Below are positions 49,437 to 59,924 of a stretch of DNA of 64,000 bases, piece after piece. A program made the translations under genes and the position numbers. Each line of letters begins with the position of its first letter. Position 1 is the stretch's first letter. Below the pieces are notes generated by a model, which saw nothing but the letters and a program-made list of their open reading frames with translations, was not told where the DNA came from and did no database searches. Source of the DNA: Flavobacteriia bacterium. Lineage in GTDB: Bacteria; Bacteroidota; Bacteroidia; Flavobacteriales_D; Crocinitomicaceae. The stretch covers positions 62,001 to 126,000 of the forward strand of contig RFQZ01000004.1 of NCBI GenBank assembly GCA_009924735.1. Reading direction: 5' to 3'.

Positions 49437-51058
49437 AATGGTCGCTGTTGCTAGCCATACTGTTTTTCTTTCAAACCAATTGGGCTCAGTCTGAAGCCTT
49501 TGAAGAATTAAAAAGCTTAGAAATTCTTGACCAAATTTACGAAAACCTGGACCTGTATTTCGTAGATGAAATTCAACATGGCAAACTTTCCAAAATCGCC
49601 ATAGATGCAATGCTTAATGAGTTAGATCCTTACACCGTTTACTATCACGAGGCGAACATTGAGGATTATAAACTGATGACCACAGGACAATATGGTGGGG
49701 TTGGCGCTTTGATTGGAACCATAAACGGATTCGCCTACATTACCGATCCATATGAAGGGAATCCCGCTCAAAAAGCAGGACTCAAGGCAGGAGATAAAAT
49801 TCTAACCATTGACAAAAGGGATATGCAGGGAAAATCTATGGAAGCGGTTTCAGATGCAATGAAAGGACCCAAAGGCACTGCCGTAAACATAGAAATTGAA
49901 AGACAAGGTACGCGCTTATCGTTCAATGTGACCCGAGATGAAATAAAAATTCCAGATGTTCCCTATGCGGGGATGCTCAAGGATAAAATTGGATACATTG
50001 CCCTGAGCAGTTTTACCCAAACCGCTTCAGAAGAAATTAAGAAAAACCTACTTGAACTTCAGGGAAAGGGAATGGAGGGTTTGATTCTAGATTTGCGGGG
50101 AAATGGTGGCGGATTACTCATTGAAGCCGTCAAAATCGTGAACTTCTTTGTTCCAAAAGGGCAGGTGGTTGTTTCTACAAAAGGACGCGCGAAGCAGGAA
50201 AACATGGTGTATACAACCCTTTCTGATCCATTGGCCGAAAAATTACCCTTGGTCGTTCTGGTAGATGAAGGCTCCGCATCTGCAAGCGAAATTGTTGCGG
50301 GTTCCCTCCAAGATTTGGACCGTGCGGTTGTAATTGGTGCAACAAGCTATGGAAAAGGTTTGGTGCAAAGAACCTTCGACCTAAAATACGGATCAAAAAT
50401 CAAATTGACCATTGCAAAATACTACACACCTTCTGGAAGATGCGTTCAAAGACTAGAGTATTATGACAACGTCAATGAAAACCATTCCAAAGAAATTCCC
50501 GACAGCTTGCTTCAAAAATTTAAAACCAAAAACGGAAGAGAGGTGATCGATGGGCGTGGCATTGAACCAGATGTAAAAATAGAAGACTCTTTGTTTTCTG
50601 ACATCACGAGAGCGTTGTTAACACAAAATAAAATTTTCCTTTACGCAAATGACTATGTTGCGAAAAACGAGACCCTTTCAAGTCCTGAATCTTATGTGTT
50701 TACGGAAAAGGATATGAAAGACTTTATTGGCTTTCTAGAAAAAAGCAACTTCATGTACGAATCCACTTCAGAGAAATATATGTCAAAATTAAAAGCTGAA
50801 CTTGAACAAAAAAACCAATTCGCTAAGGTAGAACCAGCGTTTCTTGAACTTCAGAAAAAACTTAAAATCCCTTTTCAAGATTTCATTTTAGCGCATACTG
50901 AGGAAATTGGGAATTTAATGGAAAATGAAATCATTGGACGTTATTACTACCAAAAGGGAAAAAACATTCATGCATTTAGAAAGGACCCCGTCACAAAAAG
51001 CGCTATCGACCTATTGCAAAATCTTGAGCAGTATAAAAAAACGCTTAACATTAAATGA
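49421..51058 (+). CDS. S41 C-terminal processing peptidase (CtpA/Prc family)
   Basis: The 545-aa secreted protease has a signal peptide (WSLLLAILFFFQTNWAQ) and a PDZ domain (~85-180; GVGALIGTINGFAYITDPYEGNPAQKAGLKAGDKIL). A S41 domain follows with the nucleophile Ser in DEGSASASEIVAGSL and the Lys in ATSYGKGLVQ. Such enzymes trim or degrade periplasmic proteins. Start 49421 (MRKQMKW) is given; ATG 49433, overlapping the rnpA stop by ATGA, is an equally good alternative. It ends in an ATGA overlap with the next gene. Confidence 0.92.
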   Translation: MRKQMKWSLLLAILFFFQTNWAQSEAFEELKSLEILDQIYENLDLYFVDEIQHGKLSKIAIDAMLNELDPYTVYYHEANIEDYKLMTTGQYGGVGALIGTINGFAYITDPYEGNPAQKAGLKAGDKILTIDKRDMQGKSMEAVSDAMKGPKGTAVNIEIERQGTRLSFNVTRDEIKIPDVPYAGMLKDKIGYIALSSFTQTASEEIKKNLLELQGKGMEGLILDLRGNGGGLLIEAVKIVNFFVPKGQVVVSTKGRAKQENMVYTTLSDPLAEKLPLVVLVDEGSASASEIVAGSLQDLDRAVVIGATSYGKGLVQRTFDLKYGSKIKLTIAKYYTPSGRCVQRLEYYDNVNENHSKEIPDSLLQKFKTKNGREVIDGRGIEPDVKIEDSLFSDITRALLTQNKIFLYANDYVAKNETLSSPESYVFTEKDMKDFIGFLEKSNFMYESTSEKYMSKLKAELEQKNQFAKVEPAFLELQKKLKIPFQDFILAHTEEIGNLMENEIIGRYYYQKGKNIHAFRKDPVTKSAIDLLQNLEQYKKTLNIK

Positions 51059-52527
51059 AATTAGTCCTCAACAAAAGGTTTTTTTCGTTTGATGCCTTGG
51101 TCCTTTTGTTCGTTGTCCTATTCGCCATTGGCATGGTTTGCAGTAAATTTCTGCTTTCAATTTCCATGTTATCTTGGCTTTTAACCTGTTTACTTCACGG
51201 AGATTTTTCAACCTATTTCAAACGAATAAAAAATAACCTTGGTTTTTTGATCATCCTCCTCTTTTATGCAATTCATCTGCTTAGCATGCTTTGGACTCAA
51301 GATCTTGACAGTGGTTGGGATGGCATTCGCGTTCGTACAACCCTATTGCTCATACCCATGTTGTTTACGATATCCTTTAGCCCAAAAGGAAGAAACATTA
51401 TATTGATCAACCACATAGTAATTGCCAGTGTTGCCTTTATAGCGCTATTGAATCTTGGTCATTATTACTTCTTAACAAGAAACTTCCAAGCATTAGACAT
51501 TCGACAACTAAGCTGGTTTGGGTCGCACATACGATTTGGGGTTTTGGCGAGCTTCTCTGTGGCCATTGCTTATTTTAATTTTTCAAAGAAAAATTTATCC
51601 CCGCTGTTGTTTTGGATTTTTGTTGCCTTTATTACCTATTACACCTTGTTTAGCCAAGTTTTTAGTGCCTACCTTGCCCTTGCGATTGTGGGCATTTGCA
51701 TTGTCTATGCTCGAATGGCTTTAAAGGGGTGGACTAAGTATTTTTGGATTTTTTTAGCCGTGACGTTGATTTCGTTTGGAACCTTTTTAACGCTGCTTCT
51801 TAATCCCAATCATGCCGAATGTGGTGAATTTAAAAACTTCGAGTTGGCAAATAAAGAATGGAACGCCCGTTCCGAAATGCCTTTGGGTGGTTTGGATAAG
51901 AAAAACCAGCCATTGCAAAGCACCACCGAAAGATACATGTGTTCCAAAAGCATTGAAGTGAATGAAACCAACATTCGAAAACTGAGTGCCACCGACATCC
52001 AGAACATAGAAAATGGCTTTGCCGATGAATACCAAGCAAACAACGGTTTCTTTTCCAGAATTTCGGAAATAAAATACCAATTGTATGAAGCAAAAAATCC
52101 AAATGGGCACTCGCTTTTACAGAGAATTGAATATTGGAAAACCGCAACCTTTATTGTCTCGAATCATTTTTTTGCAGGCGTTGGAATTGGTGACATTGAT
52201 CAAACATTTGGTTACGCATACGAAGAACGGCATTCACCGCTTTCGAAAGAATACCAAGCCAGGAGTCACAACATGTTTTTAACCACTTGGATTGGAACGG
52301 GCTTGGTTGGAATCACCTTGTTTGTCTTGTTGTTTATCGTTGGGTTTTATCAATCTGTGAAACGAAGATCATGGTTATTGTTCGTATTTATGCTTGTTTC
52401 TTTGTTGACTATGTTTTTTGAAGATTCGTTGGAAACACAAGCCGGGGTCTCGTTTTTTGCTTTTTACTATTCCTTTTTATTGTTGGGAAATGTCCGGATC
52501 ATTCAATGGTCACTTAAAAATAATTAA
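51055..52527 (+). CDS. O-antigen ligase/Wzy-like polytopic membrane protein
   Basis: The 490-aa membrane protein has about ten hydrophobic segments. A large periplasmic-type loop (~245-370) comes before the C-terminal Wzy_C-type motif SHNMFLTTWIGTGLVGITLFV, with H in the RSHNM position of O-antigen ligases and polymerases. Arg and His in this loop are typical of the family. It likely joins or polymerises lipid-linked glycans at the outer face of the inner membrane; the glycan is unknown. No glycan cluster surrounds it. The ATGA overlap couples it to the S41 protease. Confidence 0.82.
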   Translation: MKLVLNKRFFSFDALVLLFVVLFAIGMVCSKFLLSISMLSWLLTCLLHGDFSTYFKRIKNNLGFLIILLFYAIHLLSMLWTQDLDSGWDGIRVRTTLLLIPMLFTISFSPKGRNIILINHIVIASVAFIALLNLGHYYFLTRNFQALDIRQLSWFGSHIRFGVLASFSVAIAYFNFSKKNLSPLLFWIFVAFITYYTLFSQVFSAYLALAIVGICIVYARMALKGWTKYFWIFLAVTLISFGTFLTLLLNPNHAECGEFKNFELANKEWNARSEMPLGGLDKKNQPLQSTTERYMCSKSIEVNETNIRKLSATDIQNIENGFADEYQANNGFFSRISEIKYQLYEAKNPNGHSLLQRIEYWKTATFIVSNHFFAGVGIGDIDQTFGYAYEERHSPLSKEYQARSHNMFLTTWIGTGLVGITLFVLLFIVGFYQSVKRRSWLLFVFMLVSLLTMFFEDSLETQAGVSFFAFYYSFLLLGNVRIIQWSLKNN

Positions 52528-52532
52528 CTTCG
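52525..52532 (+). promoter_or_regulatory. -7-like box TAACTTCG before gldA
   Basis: One mismatch from TAnnTTTG; it overlaps the end of the ligase gene and lies six bases before ATG 52539. Confidence 0.35.
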
Positions 52533-52538
52533 CATCAA

Positions 52539-53441
52539 ATGTCAATTGAAGTTAAAAACCTTACCAAGTTTTTTGGGGATCAGGCCGCGGTTAACGATGT
52601 TTCCTTTGAAATAAAAAAAGGAGAAATCGTTGGTTTTTTAGGACCGAATGGTGCAGGGAAATCAACCACCATGAAAATGATTGCAGGCTATTTCCCCGCG
52701 AGCAGCGGTACCATTGAGGTTTGTGGAAGAAAAGTAGACATTGACCAAATGGAAACCCGACTCAAAATAGGGTACCTCCCAGAAAGCAACCCCCTGTATT
52801 TGGATATGTATGTCAAAGAATACTTGCATTTTGTTGCTTCCATTTACAAAGTCAAAAACCCATCCCAACGAGTGGCTGAAATGATTGAATCCGTCGGACT
52901 TCAAGTTGAACAGAAAAAGAAGATTGGTGCCCTTTCCAAAGGATATAAACAAAGGGTGGGTTTGGCACAAGCCATCATTCATGACCCCGAAGTGTTAATA
53001 CTTGACGAACCTACTTCTGGCTTAGATCCAAATCAATTGGTAGAAATTAGGAACCTCATCACTGAAATCGGAAAACGAAAAACCGTTATGCTTTCCACCC
53101 ACATTATGCAAGAGGTAGAAGCGATTTGCGACCGAGTCATCATCATCAATAAAGGAAAAATTGTCGCCAACAACCAAACAGAAAAGTTGGATGAAAACGC
53201 GGCAAAACAAACCATTTATGTTGAATTAGAATTAAAATTAAATGCCAAAGACCTTCAATCCATTCAAGGCATAAGCAATGTTAAACCTGTTGGGGAAGGA
53301 TGGTTACTTGAAGGTGATGCCGACATCGACCTGAGGAAACTGTTCTCTCAAAAGGCACAAAAAGAAGGTTGGTTGATATTGACACTGAAATTGGAGAAAA
53401 AGAGCTTAGAAACGGTATTTAAAGAATTAACCAATCGTTAG
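52539..53441 (+). CDS. gldA: GldA-like ABC transporter ATP-binding protein
   Basis: The 300-aa ATPase has Walker [10 protein letters not shown] (~36-44), the Q-loop in [20 protein letters not shown], the variant ABC signature LSKGYKQR, Walker B VLILDEP and the switch His in [15 protein letters not shown]. The [18 protein letters not shown] stretch is typical of GldA. GldA works with GldF and GldG in gliding and T9SS-linked surface motility of Flavobacteriia. GldFG are not adjacent here, so involvement in gliding is inferred. tyrS follows by 1 base, probably on the same transcript. Confidence 0.85.
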   Translation: MSIEVKNLTKFFGDQAAVNDVSFEIKKGEIVGFLGPNGAGKSTTMKMIAGYFPASSGTIEVCGRKVDIDQMETRLKIGYLPESNPLYLDMYVKEYLHFVASIYKVKNPSQRVAEMIESVGLQVEQKKKIGALSKGYKQRVGLAQAIIHDPEVLILDEPTSGLDPNQLVEIRNLITEIGKRKTVMLSTHIMQEVEAICDRVIIINKGKIVANNQTEKLDENAAKQTIYVELELKLNAKDLQSIQGISNVKPVGEGWLLEGDADIDLRKLFSQKAQKEGWLILTLKLEKKSLETVFKELTNR

Positions 53442-53442
53442 T

Positions 53443-54720
53443 ATGAAGATGAACTTTATTGAAGAATTGCGTTGGAGGGGAATGATTCACGACATCATGC
53501 CGGGAACAGAGGATGCAATTCAACGTAAAGTTTGTTCGGGTTACATCGGATTTGACCCGACTGCAGATTCTTTACATATAGGTAGCCTCGTACAAATTAT
53601 GACCCTGGTACACTTTCAGCGTGCAGGGCACAAGCCCATTGCATTGGTGGGTGGCGCAACCGGAATGGTAGGTGATCCCTCAGGGAAATCTCAAGAAAGA
53701 AACCTATTGGATAAAGCGACCTTGGATCACAATGTTGCCTGTGTGAGAGAACAATTGGCGCGTTTTTTAGATTTTGAAGGAGACAATGCCGCTGAATTGG
53801 TCAATAATTTTGATTGGTTTGAAAACATGAGCTTTCTGGATTTTATTCGCGATGTTGGAAAACACATTTCTGTAAATTATATGATGTCAAAAGATTCGGT
53901 GAAATCACGCCTGGAAACAGGGATGTCGTTCACTGAATTTTCCTATCAATTGGTACAGGGCTATGATTTTTACTATCTAAACAAACATAAAAATTGCATC
54001 CTTCAACTCGGTGGTTCCGACCAATGGGGGAACATTGTTACAGGAACAGAATTGATTCGAAGAAAAGGGGGCTCTGAAGCCTATGCGGTTACTACTCCGT
54101 TGATTAAAAAATCAGATGGGACCAAATTTGGAAAAACAGAAGGCGGAAATGTCTGGCTGTCCAAGGAAAAAACAAGTCCATATAAATTTTACCAATATTG
54201 GCTAAACGCAAGTGATGAAGATGCTGCTACCTATATTCGCATTTTTACGCTGTTAAATGCCGAAGAAATTCAAGCACTCGAAATAAGCCACAATGAAAAC
54301 CCACATGTCAGATTGCTTCAAAAAGCGTTGGCAGAAGATGTAACAAGAAGGGTTCATGGTGAAGAGGATCTAATGGCTGCAATCAATGCCTCTGCTATTT
54401 TGTTTGGCAAAGCCACTACAGAAGCTTTAAAATCCCTTTCTAACGAAGATTTTTTGTCAATTTTTGAAGGGGTACCTCAGGCCAACATTCGAAAAGAATT
54501 GTTGAATGAGGGTCTGTCCATAGTAGATGCACTGGTTGCTGAATCTGGGTTTTTAACATCCAACGGTGAGGCGAGAAGAGAACTTAAGGCCAACGCCATT
54601 TCGGTCAATAAAGAAAAGGTCACAGAGGCTTTTGTATTGAATCAATCCCATTTAATAAATGGACAATACATGTTGTTGGGAAAAGGAAAAAAGAGTAACT
54701 TCATTTTGGTGTTTGAATAA
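53443..54720 (+). CDS. tyrS: Tyrosyl-tRNA synthetase
   Basis: The 425-aa class I synthetase is of the TyrRS short (bacterial TyrRS-S) type. It has the HIGH variant in [30 protein letters not shown], the tyrosine pocket [14 protein letters not shown], the KMSKS variant KFGKTEGG and a C-terminal S4 domain ([21 protein letters not shown]). It charges tRNA-Tyr. It starts 1 base after the gldA stop. Confidence 0.96.
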   Translation: MKMNFIEELRWRGMIHDIMPGTEDAIQRKVCSGYIGFDPTADSLHIGSLVQIMTLVHFQRAGHKPIALVGGATGMVGDPSGKSQERNLLDKATLDHNVACVREQLARFLDFEGDNAAELVNNFDWFENMSFLDFIRDVGKHISVNYMMSKDSVKSRLETGMSFTEFSYQLVQGYDFYYLNKHKNCILQLGGSDQWGNIVTGTELIRRKGGSEAYAVTTPLIKKSDGTKFGKTEGGNVWLSKEKTSPYKFYQYWLNASDEDAATYIRIFTLLNAEEIQALEISHNENPHVRLLQKALAEDVTRRVHGEEDLMAAINASAILFGKATTEALKSLSNEDFLSIFEGVPQANIRKELLNEGLSIVDALVAESGFLTSNGEARRELKANAISVNKEKVTEAFVLNQSHLINGQYMLLGKGKKSNFILVFE

Positions 54721-54765
54721 AGTTTTCGTGGCATAAACTTTGTTTCCAGCCGAAAAATCAATACC

Positions 54766-55557
54766 ATGAAAAAACCGGCATCCTTCTTATTGCTTTCCAT
54801 TGTTGGGCTCTTTTGTTTGTCTTCATCCAATGGGCCTAAATATCCAAAAATTGACAATGATGCTTTCCAAATTGGCGAAAAACTTCGCTATCGAATAAGC
54901 TATGGATTTGTAGATGCCGGGGAGGCCACGTTGGAGGTAAAATACACGGAAAAGAAAGGTGCCAACCGTGAATTGTATCATGTCGTAGGCATTGGAAAAA
55001 CGCTTGGGGCATTCAATTCAGTTTTCAAAGTAGAAGACACCTACGAATCGTACATCGACCAAAAAAGCATCATGCCTTGGTATTTTGTACGCCGCGTTGA
55101 CGAAGGGGGGTATAAAATCAAACAAGACTACACTTTTCGACACTATGCAGAAAAGGTAGAGAACAGTAAAGGGAAAAAATTCGACGCTCCCATGGGCGTT
55201 CAAGACATGATTTCATGTTTTTATTTCGCGCGGACCCTAGATTTTAAAGACCTCAAAAAAGGTAAGATTTTTACCATTCCTTGTTTTATGGATGATGAAT
55301 TGTTTAACCTGAAAATCAAATACACCGGAGATCAGACCATTAGCATCCGAAAAGGAAAGTTTAAATGCATGAAGTTCGTACCCATTGTACAAACAGGACG
55401 GTATTTTAAAAGTGAAGAGGACGTGAACTTTTGGGTAACGAAAGACAAAAACCACATACCCATTTTAATCAAAGCGAAAATTCCTGTAGGAAACATTAAA
55501 ATGCACCTGGTAGGTTGGCATGGATTAAAAAGTGAATTGTCTAGTAAAATCGATTAA
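54766..55557 (+). CDS. DUF3108 periplasmic protein
   Basis: The 263-aa protein has a signal peptide or Cys-lipid-like N-terminus (FLLLSIVGLFCLSSSN, with Cys17 near the cleavage region). A DUF3108 beta-barrel-like domain follows: FQIGEKLRYRISYGFVDAGEATLEV near residue 35 and YESYIDQKSIMPWYFVRRVDEGGYKI. DUF3108 proteins are conserved, secreted and of unknown role. The stop codon abuts the stop of the convergent queA gene with no spacer and no hairpin terminator. Confidence 0.85.
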   Translation: MKKPASFLLLSIVGLFCLSSSNGPKYPKIDNDAFQIGEKLRYRISYGFVDAGEATLEVKYTEKKGANRELYHVVGIGKTLGAFNSVFKVEDTYESYIDQKSIMPWYFVRRVDEGGYKIKQDYTFRHYAEKVENSKGKKFDAPMGVQDMISCFYFARTLDFKDLKKGKIFTIPCFMDDELFNLKIKYTGDQTISIRKGKFKCMKFVPIVQTGRYFKSEEDVNFWVTKDKNHIPILIKAKIPVGNIKMHLVGWHGLKSELSSKID

Positions 55558-56616
55558 TTAGATAATCAACATTGCATCGCCGTAAGAATAGAAACGGTAT
55601 TTTTCGCGAATCGCCTCTTGGTAACATTTCATCATCAAATCATGCCCGCAGAATGCAGAAATCATCATTAACAAGGTGGACAACGGGGTGTGAAAATTAG
55701 TGATCAAACAGTCCGCAACCATGAAATCATAGGGAGGAAAAATAAATTTATTGGTCCAACCATTGAAAGGTTTTAACATCCCATCCGTAGAAACAGAAGA
55801 TTCGATGGATCTCATCGAAGTCGTACCAACCGCACAAACTCTTTTTTTGTTTCTTTTGGCTTGATTTACGATTTCAACCGCACGTTCTGTAATGATGACT
55901 TGTTCTGAATCCATTTTGTGCTTGGTCAAATCTTCAACTTCAACGGAACGGAAGGTCCCTAAACCAACATGCAATGTGACTTCAGCAAAATTCACCCCTT
56001 TTAACTCCAAGCGTTTTAACAATTCTCTTGAGAAATGAAGTCCAGCAGTGGGTGCTGCCACAGCGCCTTCTTCTTTTGCGAAAATGGTTTGATAACGTTC
56101 TTCATCCAATGGTTCAACTTCGCGCTTAATGTATTTAGGCAATGGCGTTTCTCCCAATTCGGTGATGATTTTCTTAAACTCCTCGTAAGGACCATCAAAC
56201 AAAAACCTCAACGTTCTTCCACGAGAAGTGGTATTGTCGATTACCTCCGCTACCAAGGAATCGTCCTCCCCGAAATACAATTTATTACCGATCCTAATTT
56301 TTCTTGCTGGGTCCACTAAAACATCCCACAATAAACTTTCTCGGTTCAATTCACGCAGTAAAAAGACTTCAATCTTCGCGCCTGTTTTTTCCTTGTTTCC
56401 ATACATCCTTGCAGGAAATACGCGTGTATTGTTCATAATCATAACGTCCCCTTCACTGAAGTAGGATAATACGTCTTTAAACAATTTATGCTCGATTTTT
56501 CCCGTAGCACGGTGTACAACCATCAACCTGGATTCATCTCTGTTTTCCGAAGGATATTCTGCGATTAATTCTTGTGGCAATTCAAAATTGAATTCCGATA
56601 ATTTCATTTTACTCAT
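55558..56616 (-). CDS. queA: S-adenosylmethionine:tRNA ribosyltransferase-isomerase
   Basis: The 352-aa enzyme makes epoxyqueuosine in tRNA wobble position 34 from preQ1. Seen: [24 protein letters not shown] at the N-terminus, [39 protein letters not shown], and [18 protein letters not shown] near the end. Start 56616 (MSKMKLSEF) is given; ATG 56607 (MKLSEF) fits the family equally. It is monocistronic with its own promoter. Confidence 0.95.
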   Translation of the reverse strand: MSKMKLSEFNFELPQELIAEYPSENRDESRLMVVHRATGKIEHKLFKDVLSYFSEGDVMIMNNTRVFPARMYGNKEKTGAKIEVFLLRELNRESLLWDVLVDPARKIRIGNKLYFGEDDSLVAEVIDNTTSRGRTLRFLFDGPYEEFKKIITELGETPLPKYIKREVEPLDEERYQTIFAKEEGAVAAPTAGLHFSRELLKRLELKGVNFAEVTLHVGLGTFRSVEVEDLTKHKMDSEQVIITERAVEIVNQAKRNKKRVCAVGTTSMRSIESSVSTDGMLKPFNGWTNKFIFPPYDFMVADCLITNFHTPLSTLLMMISAFCGHDLMMKCYQEAIREKYRFYSYGDAMLII

Positions 56617-56633
56617 GAAGCAAATTTGGTTTG

Positions 56634-56665
56634 CAAAGATACAACCATAAAAGTCGGCTTGTCAA
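56634..56665 (-). promoter_or_regulatory. Promoter of queA (TTG-N21-TATCTTTG, minus strand)
   Basis: On the minus strand TTG (56665-56663, in CTTGAC) lies 21 bases before TATCTTTG (56641-56634), an exact -7 match. The leader is about 13 nt. Confidence 0.6.
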
Positions 56666-56779
56666 GTGTTTTAAAATAAAGTTACATTTTAATTAAACAT
56701 ACTGACAAAAATCAGTTTTTAAACCCACCAAAATCATAGCTAAAAAATGAGTTCCTCCTGAACTTTATCAAAAAAAACA

Positions 56780-57043
56780 ATGGACTTAGAAAAACATTTT
56801 GAAAGCGAACAGAATAGATATGGAATTATTTCTGGATTCATTCTTATCATAGGTTGTTTGGGCGGAATCACGGTGGGATTAGGTGCCATCAAAGACACTT
56901 GGGCATTGATTCTTGTGGTCGTTCCGACGATGACGACGTTGAGTCTGCTTTTGGCTGTGGCCCCAATGCAATGGATTGTCAAAAGTGCAGCAGTAACGGC
57001 AACCATTGACATAGTAATCATCCTGTACTATACTTTACTTTAA
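56780..57043 (+). CDS. Small two/three-helix membrane protein
   Basis: I do not recognise this 87-aa protein. It has a charged N-terminus (MDLEKHFESEQNRYG) and two to three hydrophobic segments: IISGFILIIGCLGGITVGLG (~16-35), WALILVVVPTMTTLSLLLAVAP (~42-63) and VTATIDIVIILYYTLL. Placement and hydrophobicity support it being real. It is flanked by intergenic DNA of 163 and 125 bases. A short inverted repeat AGTTC-CTCCT-GAACT lies just upstream (56750-56764) and might be an operator. The -7 box is not clear. Confidence 0.65.
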   Translation: MDLEKHFESEQNRYGIISGFILIIGCLGGITVGLGAIKDTWALILVVVPTMTTLSLLLAVAPMQWIVKSAAVTATIDIVIILYYTLL

Positions 57044-57157
57044 CCATCCAAGTACTCCTTCCTTTGGCTTCAAAAATTGGGTTGAATAAAATTCACAAAA
57101 CCCGAAAGCTTCGTTACAAACATTCAATTCATATCGAAGGAAGGCGCTTGGGTTAAG
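57040..57157. repeat. Imperfect inverted repeat between convergent genes
   Basis: The arms at about 57040-57065 (TTAACC..CCAAG...CCTTCCTT) and 57134-57157 (AAGGAAGGCGCTTGGGTTAA) are roughly complementary, with mismatches and a ~70-base loop. There is no T-run on either strand. It could be a structured convergent 3' region, but this is weak. Confidence 0.3.
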
Positions 57158-57168
57158 ATCTTAGAAAT

Positions 57169-58596
57169 TTATGGTAATTTCAATACTTGACCTATTCGAA
57201 TGGCATCGGATTTTAGCGCATTCAAACTTTTGAGTTTGGCAACGGTAGTATGTTGGTTGCGTGCAATTTCTGACAAAGTATCTCCTGATTTGACCGTATA
57301 TTTTTTAATCGCTTGTTTCACCACGGTTGACTTCACGGGTACGCTTACGAGGGTGTCTTTTGGGTAAAGCTCGTACGATTTTAAGGGTACAACCACGTTT
57401 TCTTTACCGGGTGAAGTTTGAATTTCATGAAGGGTGTTTACAAAGGAGTCAAACAATAAACTTCCTTTTACATGGTAGCCTTTTTTGGTTAGATGAATGT
57501 AATCCTTTTGGGCATATCCTTCCAGATGCCAGTTTTTAATGGTGTTAATACCCCCTGACAAATCGTACCAATTCCAAAACAAACATCCATTTTTTCTTGC
57601 CAAACTGTCCATAAGGTTTCGGAAATTAATTCCGGCGGTTATCGCATGATTTTTATAGAACAAATCTTGTGTACTCGTTAATACAATTAGGATATCCGGA
57701 TTCAATTTTCGCCACATGGCGATGGATTGTTCAACTTCATTACGCAAGGATTTACTTATTGAATTCGTGGATAAGATGTCATTGGTACCAAAATCCAGTA
57801 AGACAATGTCTGGATTAATTTCCTGGATTTGCTCCGGCAACTTCTCAAGGATTAAGATGGATCGAAAGGCAGCAGCCCCTACCCCTGTGGAATGGTATAC
57901 GACTCCTCCCCCCTCTTGATTTTCAATGTCTAAACCATAAAACCGAAAACGTTTGGATTGCTCTTGTTTTAGTGCTTGAATTTTTATCGAATGTATGGAG
58001 TCCTCCCAGTTAAACGATACCCCATGCTTGAAAAATGCCAAATCTTGGTTACATTCCACACCATTGATAAAAATTTGAAGTCCGTGAGAAATGCTGTCAT
58101 TTTCAAAAAACAAAAAACATTTGTGATTGGATGCTTGAATGGGTGTCTTCATGGTAAAAGAAAGTGAGGCTAACGAATCTTTTGTTTCGACTACCATTCC
58201 ACATATTCCCAAAGGGAGCGCAGGTTTCCTTCCTTGAAAGCTTTTGTTAAAATCCCATTTCCCTGTGCATGTAGAAGCATAATTCACTGAAGAATAAGTG
58301 TTTGCAGCGCCGTAGCTAAAAACAAGTCCTCTTCCACCATAACCAAAGGTTTCATGGAATTTATTTCTTGCAATGGTGGTTGGGTTTTCTGCTTGAATGT
58401 GACTGCCTCCATAATGCAGAAAAACGACTTTTTCTTTTGATACATTTTCAAACAAGGATGCCAGTTTTGAAAGCGACTTCGCGTCATAACCTTGAATGAA
58501 GGCATAGGAAGAATCTATGTTCAAAGTTTTGGGAACGGTTTGGGAAAAACCGAGGCAAGATAGGGCTACAAACCCAATAACCATCATTGTTCTCAT
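57169..58596 (-). CDS. Secreted SGNH/GDSL hydrolase with C-terminal LysM domain
   Basis: The 475-aa protein has a signal peptide ([16 protein letters not shown]). Its SGNH domain has block [15 protein letters not shown] (Ser65), a GTND block in [10 protein letters not shown] and a block [13 protein letters not shown] with Asp and His. The C-terminal ~45 residues are a LysM domain ([16 protein letters not shown] ... IGQVLKL) that should bind peptidoglycan. Together with its two upstream neighbours, a DHHW-type SGNH protein and an MBOAT membrane acyltransferase, it suggests O-acetyl transfer or removal on peptidoglycan or a surface glycan. It overlaps the DHHW gene by ATGA. Confidence 0.88.
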   Translation of the reverse strand: MRTMMVIGFVALSCLGFSQTVPKTLNIDSSYAFIQGYDAKSLSKLASLFENVSKEKVVFLHYGGSHIQAENPTTIARNKFHETFGYGGRGLVFSYGAANTYSSVNYASTCTGKWDFNKSFQGRKPALPLGICGMVVETKDSLASLSFTMKTPIQASNHKCFLFFENDSISHGLQIFINGVECNQDLAFFKHGVSFNWEDSIHSIKIQALKQEQSKRFRFYGLDIENQEGGGVVYHSTGVGAAAFRSILILEKLPEQIQEINPDIVLLDFGTNDILSTNSISKSLRNEVEQSIAMWRKLNPDILIVLTSTQDLFYKNHAITAGINFRNLMDSLARKNGCLFWNWYDLSGGINTIKNWHLEGYAQKDYIHLTKKGYHVKGSLLFDSFVNTLHEIQTSPGKENVVVPLKSYELYPKDTLVSVPVKSTVVKQAIKKYTVKSGDTLSEIARNQHTTVAKLKSLNALKSDAIRIGQVLKLP

Positions 58597-59924
58597 TGCC
58601 CTTGAATTGTGTCTTGAATAACCTCTGGTTGAACCACCGGATCAGGGGTGGACTGAATAACTTCAGGAACATAGTTCCCACTTTGCGTTCCAAGATTGCG
58701 CATCATCTTTATGGTCCCACTTCCCATGGCGGCATACATACCTACGGCAAATACTAAATCATCGATTTTATTGTCTCCTATGAGCTTCATTAGGTTTTGT
58801 TTGGAGTACCTGAGGTCTACAATCCAAACTTCTTCATAATGGCTAATGAGGTAAACAGAGAAGGCATTCCCCATTGAATTTTTAACAATGATTGCCTTCT
58901 TTCCATTTTTGACGGAAGTTTTGATTTTCATCAAAGGCATGTCACCTCCTAAGAAGGTAGAATAGGTATTTCCTCCTGAACTGCTTTCATAAAATACCTT
59001 TGCTTTGATTGGGTTATTGGTCCCCGTTCGACCAAAACGTTCTGCCGTAGTAGCTACTTTTGGAATCCAATACTCCATGGTGTCAGGGTGCGCACGGACA
59101 CTCGGGTCTTGGGTGTGTTGGTACATCGATCCTAGAAAATTGTATTTTACTTTTTTATCCATTTTTTCCAAGGGAACCGGATCAATGCCTGCAGCTTTAC
59201 AAAAGGCAACATAACCGTAATATGCCCCGAGTGGTTTCCAATGGTGATCAGATCCGAAATAAAGTTTTTTGTCGGTGTGGTTGTTTAAGGATGCAAAAAC
59301 GTCACAAAAAATCCCTTCTTTAAGCGCGTATTTGATTGCCAACAAGGTTCGCTTGTTTTGCTCATTATACTTTCGATATTTTTCAACAGGAATAAATGCA
59401 GAGGAAAGTGGGGCTACCGCTGAAAAAACCCGGGTCTTGCCTTTCAAGGCAATGGCATACTCATCCACCATGGCGGCAAAGTACTTTGACATTTTCGCAC
59501 TCCCTGCACCCATTGGATATACGCACCCATCAATGATCAAGAGTGAACCTTCATATTTTTCTTCAAAATCGTCCAAGAACTGCATGGAACCTTTGTCTTC
59601 CTCGAAAGGGTCCGGTTTGGCTCTTTTCTTTCTATGGGGAACAACCACAATTTTTTCAGCATGTTCCAAGGTAAAGCCTTTACTGCTTTGAAAAATTTCA
59701 GAATAGGAAATCAAGTTGCTTCGGAAAGGGAAGTGGTCATCAACATAATCATCAATGCGCGACGCCCACAATCCTGACAAGTAGTTCTTGTTGTTAAAGC
59801 TGGGGATGACTGCTAATTTTCTTTTTTCTGTTTTTGAAAGCTGCTCAACAGGAAGCGTAAAATAACACAATGGGAAACCCAAGACCAATACAAAAAACAG
59901 AATTACATTGATTTTTTGTGCCAT
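58593..59924 (-). CDS. DHHW-family SGNH-like acetyltransferase partner (AlgJ/AlgX-like)
   Basis: The 443-aa protein has an N-terminal signal-anchor ([21 protein letters not shown]). Seen are [18 protein letters not shown], typical of DHHW/AlgX-like proteins, the namesake D226-H227-H228-W229 ([15 protein letters not shown]), and C-terminal [26 protein letters not shown]. In this family the Asp, His and a Ser form an acetyl-transfer site that takes acetyl groups delivered across the membrane by an MBOAT protein. Its acceptor glycan is unknown. Its ATG begins immediately after the stop of the MBOAT gene, so the three genes form one tight unit. Confidence 0.88.
   Translation of the reverse strand: MAQKINVILFFVLVLGFPLCYFTLPVEQLSKTEKRKLAVIPSFNNKNYLSGLWASRIDDYVDDHFPFRSNLISYSEIFQSSKGFTLEHAEKIVVVPHRKKRAKPDPFEEDKGSMQFLDDFEEKYEGSLLIIDGCVYPMGAGSAKMSKYFAAMVDEYAIALKGKTRVFSAVAPLSSAFIPVEKYRKYNEQNKRTLLAIKYALKEGIFCDVFASLNNHTDKKLYFGSDHHWKPLGAYYGYVAFCKAAGIDPVPLEKMDKKVKYNFLGSMYQHTQDPSVRAHPDTMEYWIPKVATTAERFGRTGTNNPIKAKVFYESSSGGNTYSTFLGGDMPLMKIKTSVKNGKKAIIVKNSMGNAFSVYLISHYEEVWIVDLRYSKQNLMKLIGDNKIDDLVFAVGMYAAMGSGTIKMMRNLGTQSGNYVPEVIQSTPDPVVQPEVIQDTIQGQ

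Noticed and set aside
56701-56719. Hairpin ACTGA-CAAAAA-TCAGT followed by T as a terminator
   Set aside because: Only a 5-bp AT-rich stem, and no plus-strand transcript is expected to reach it.
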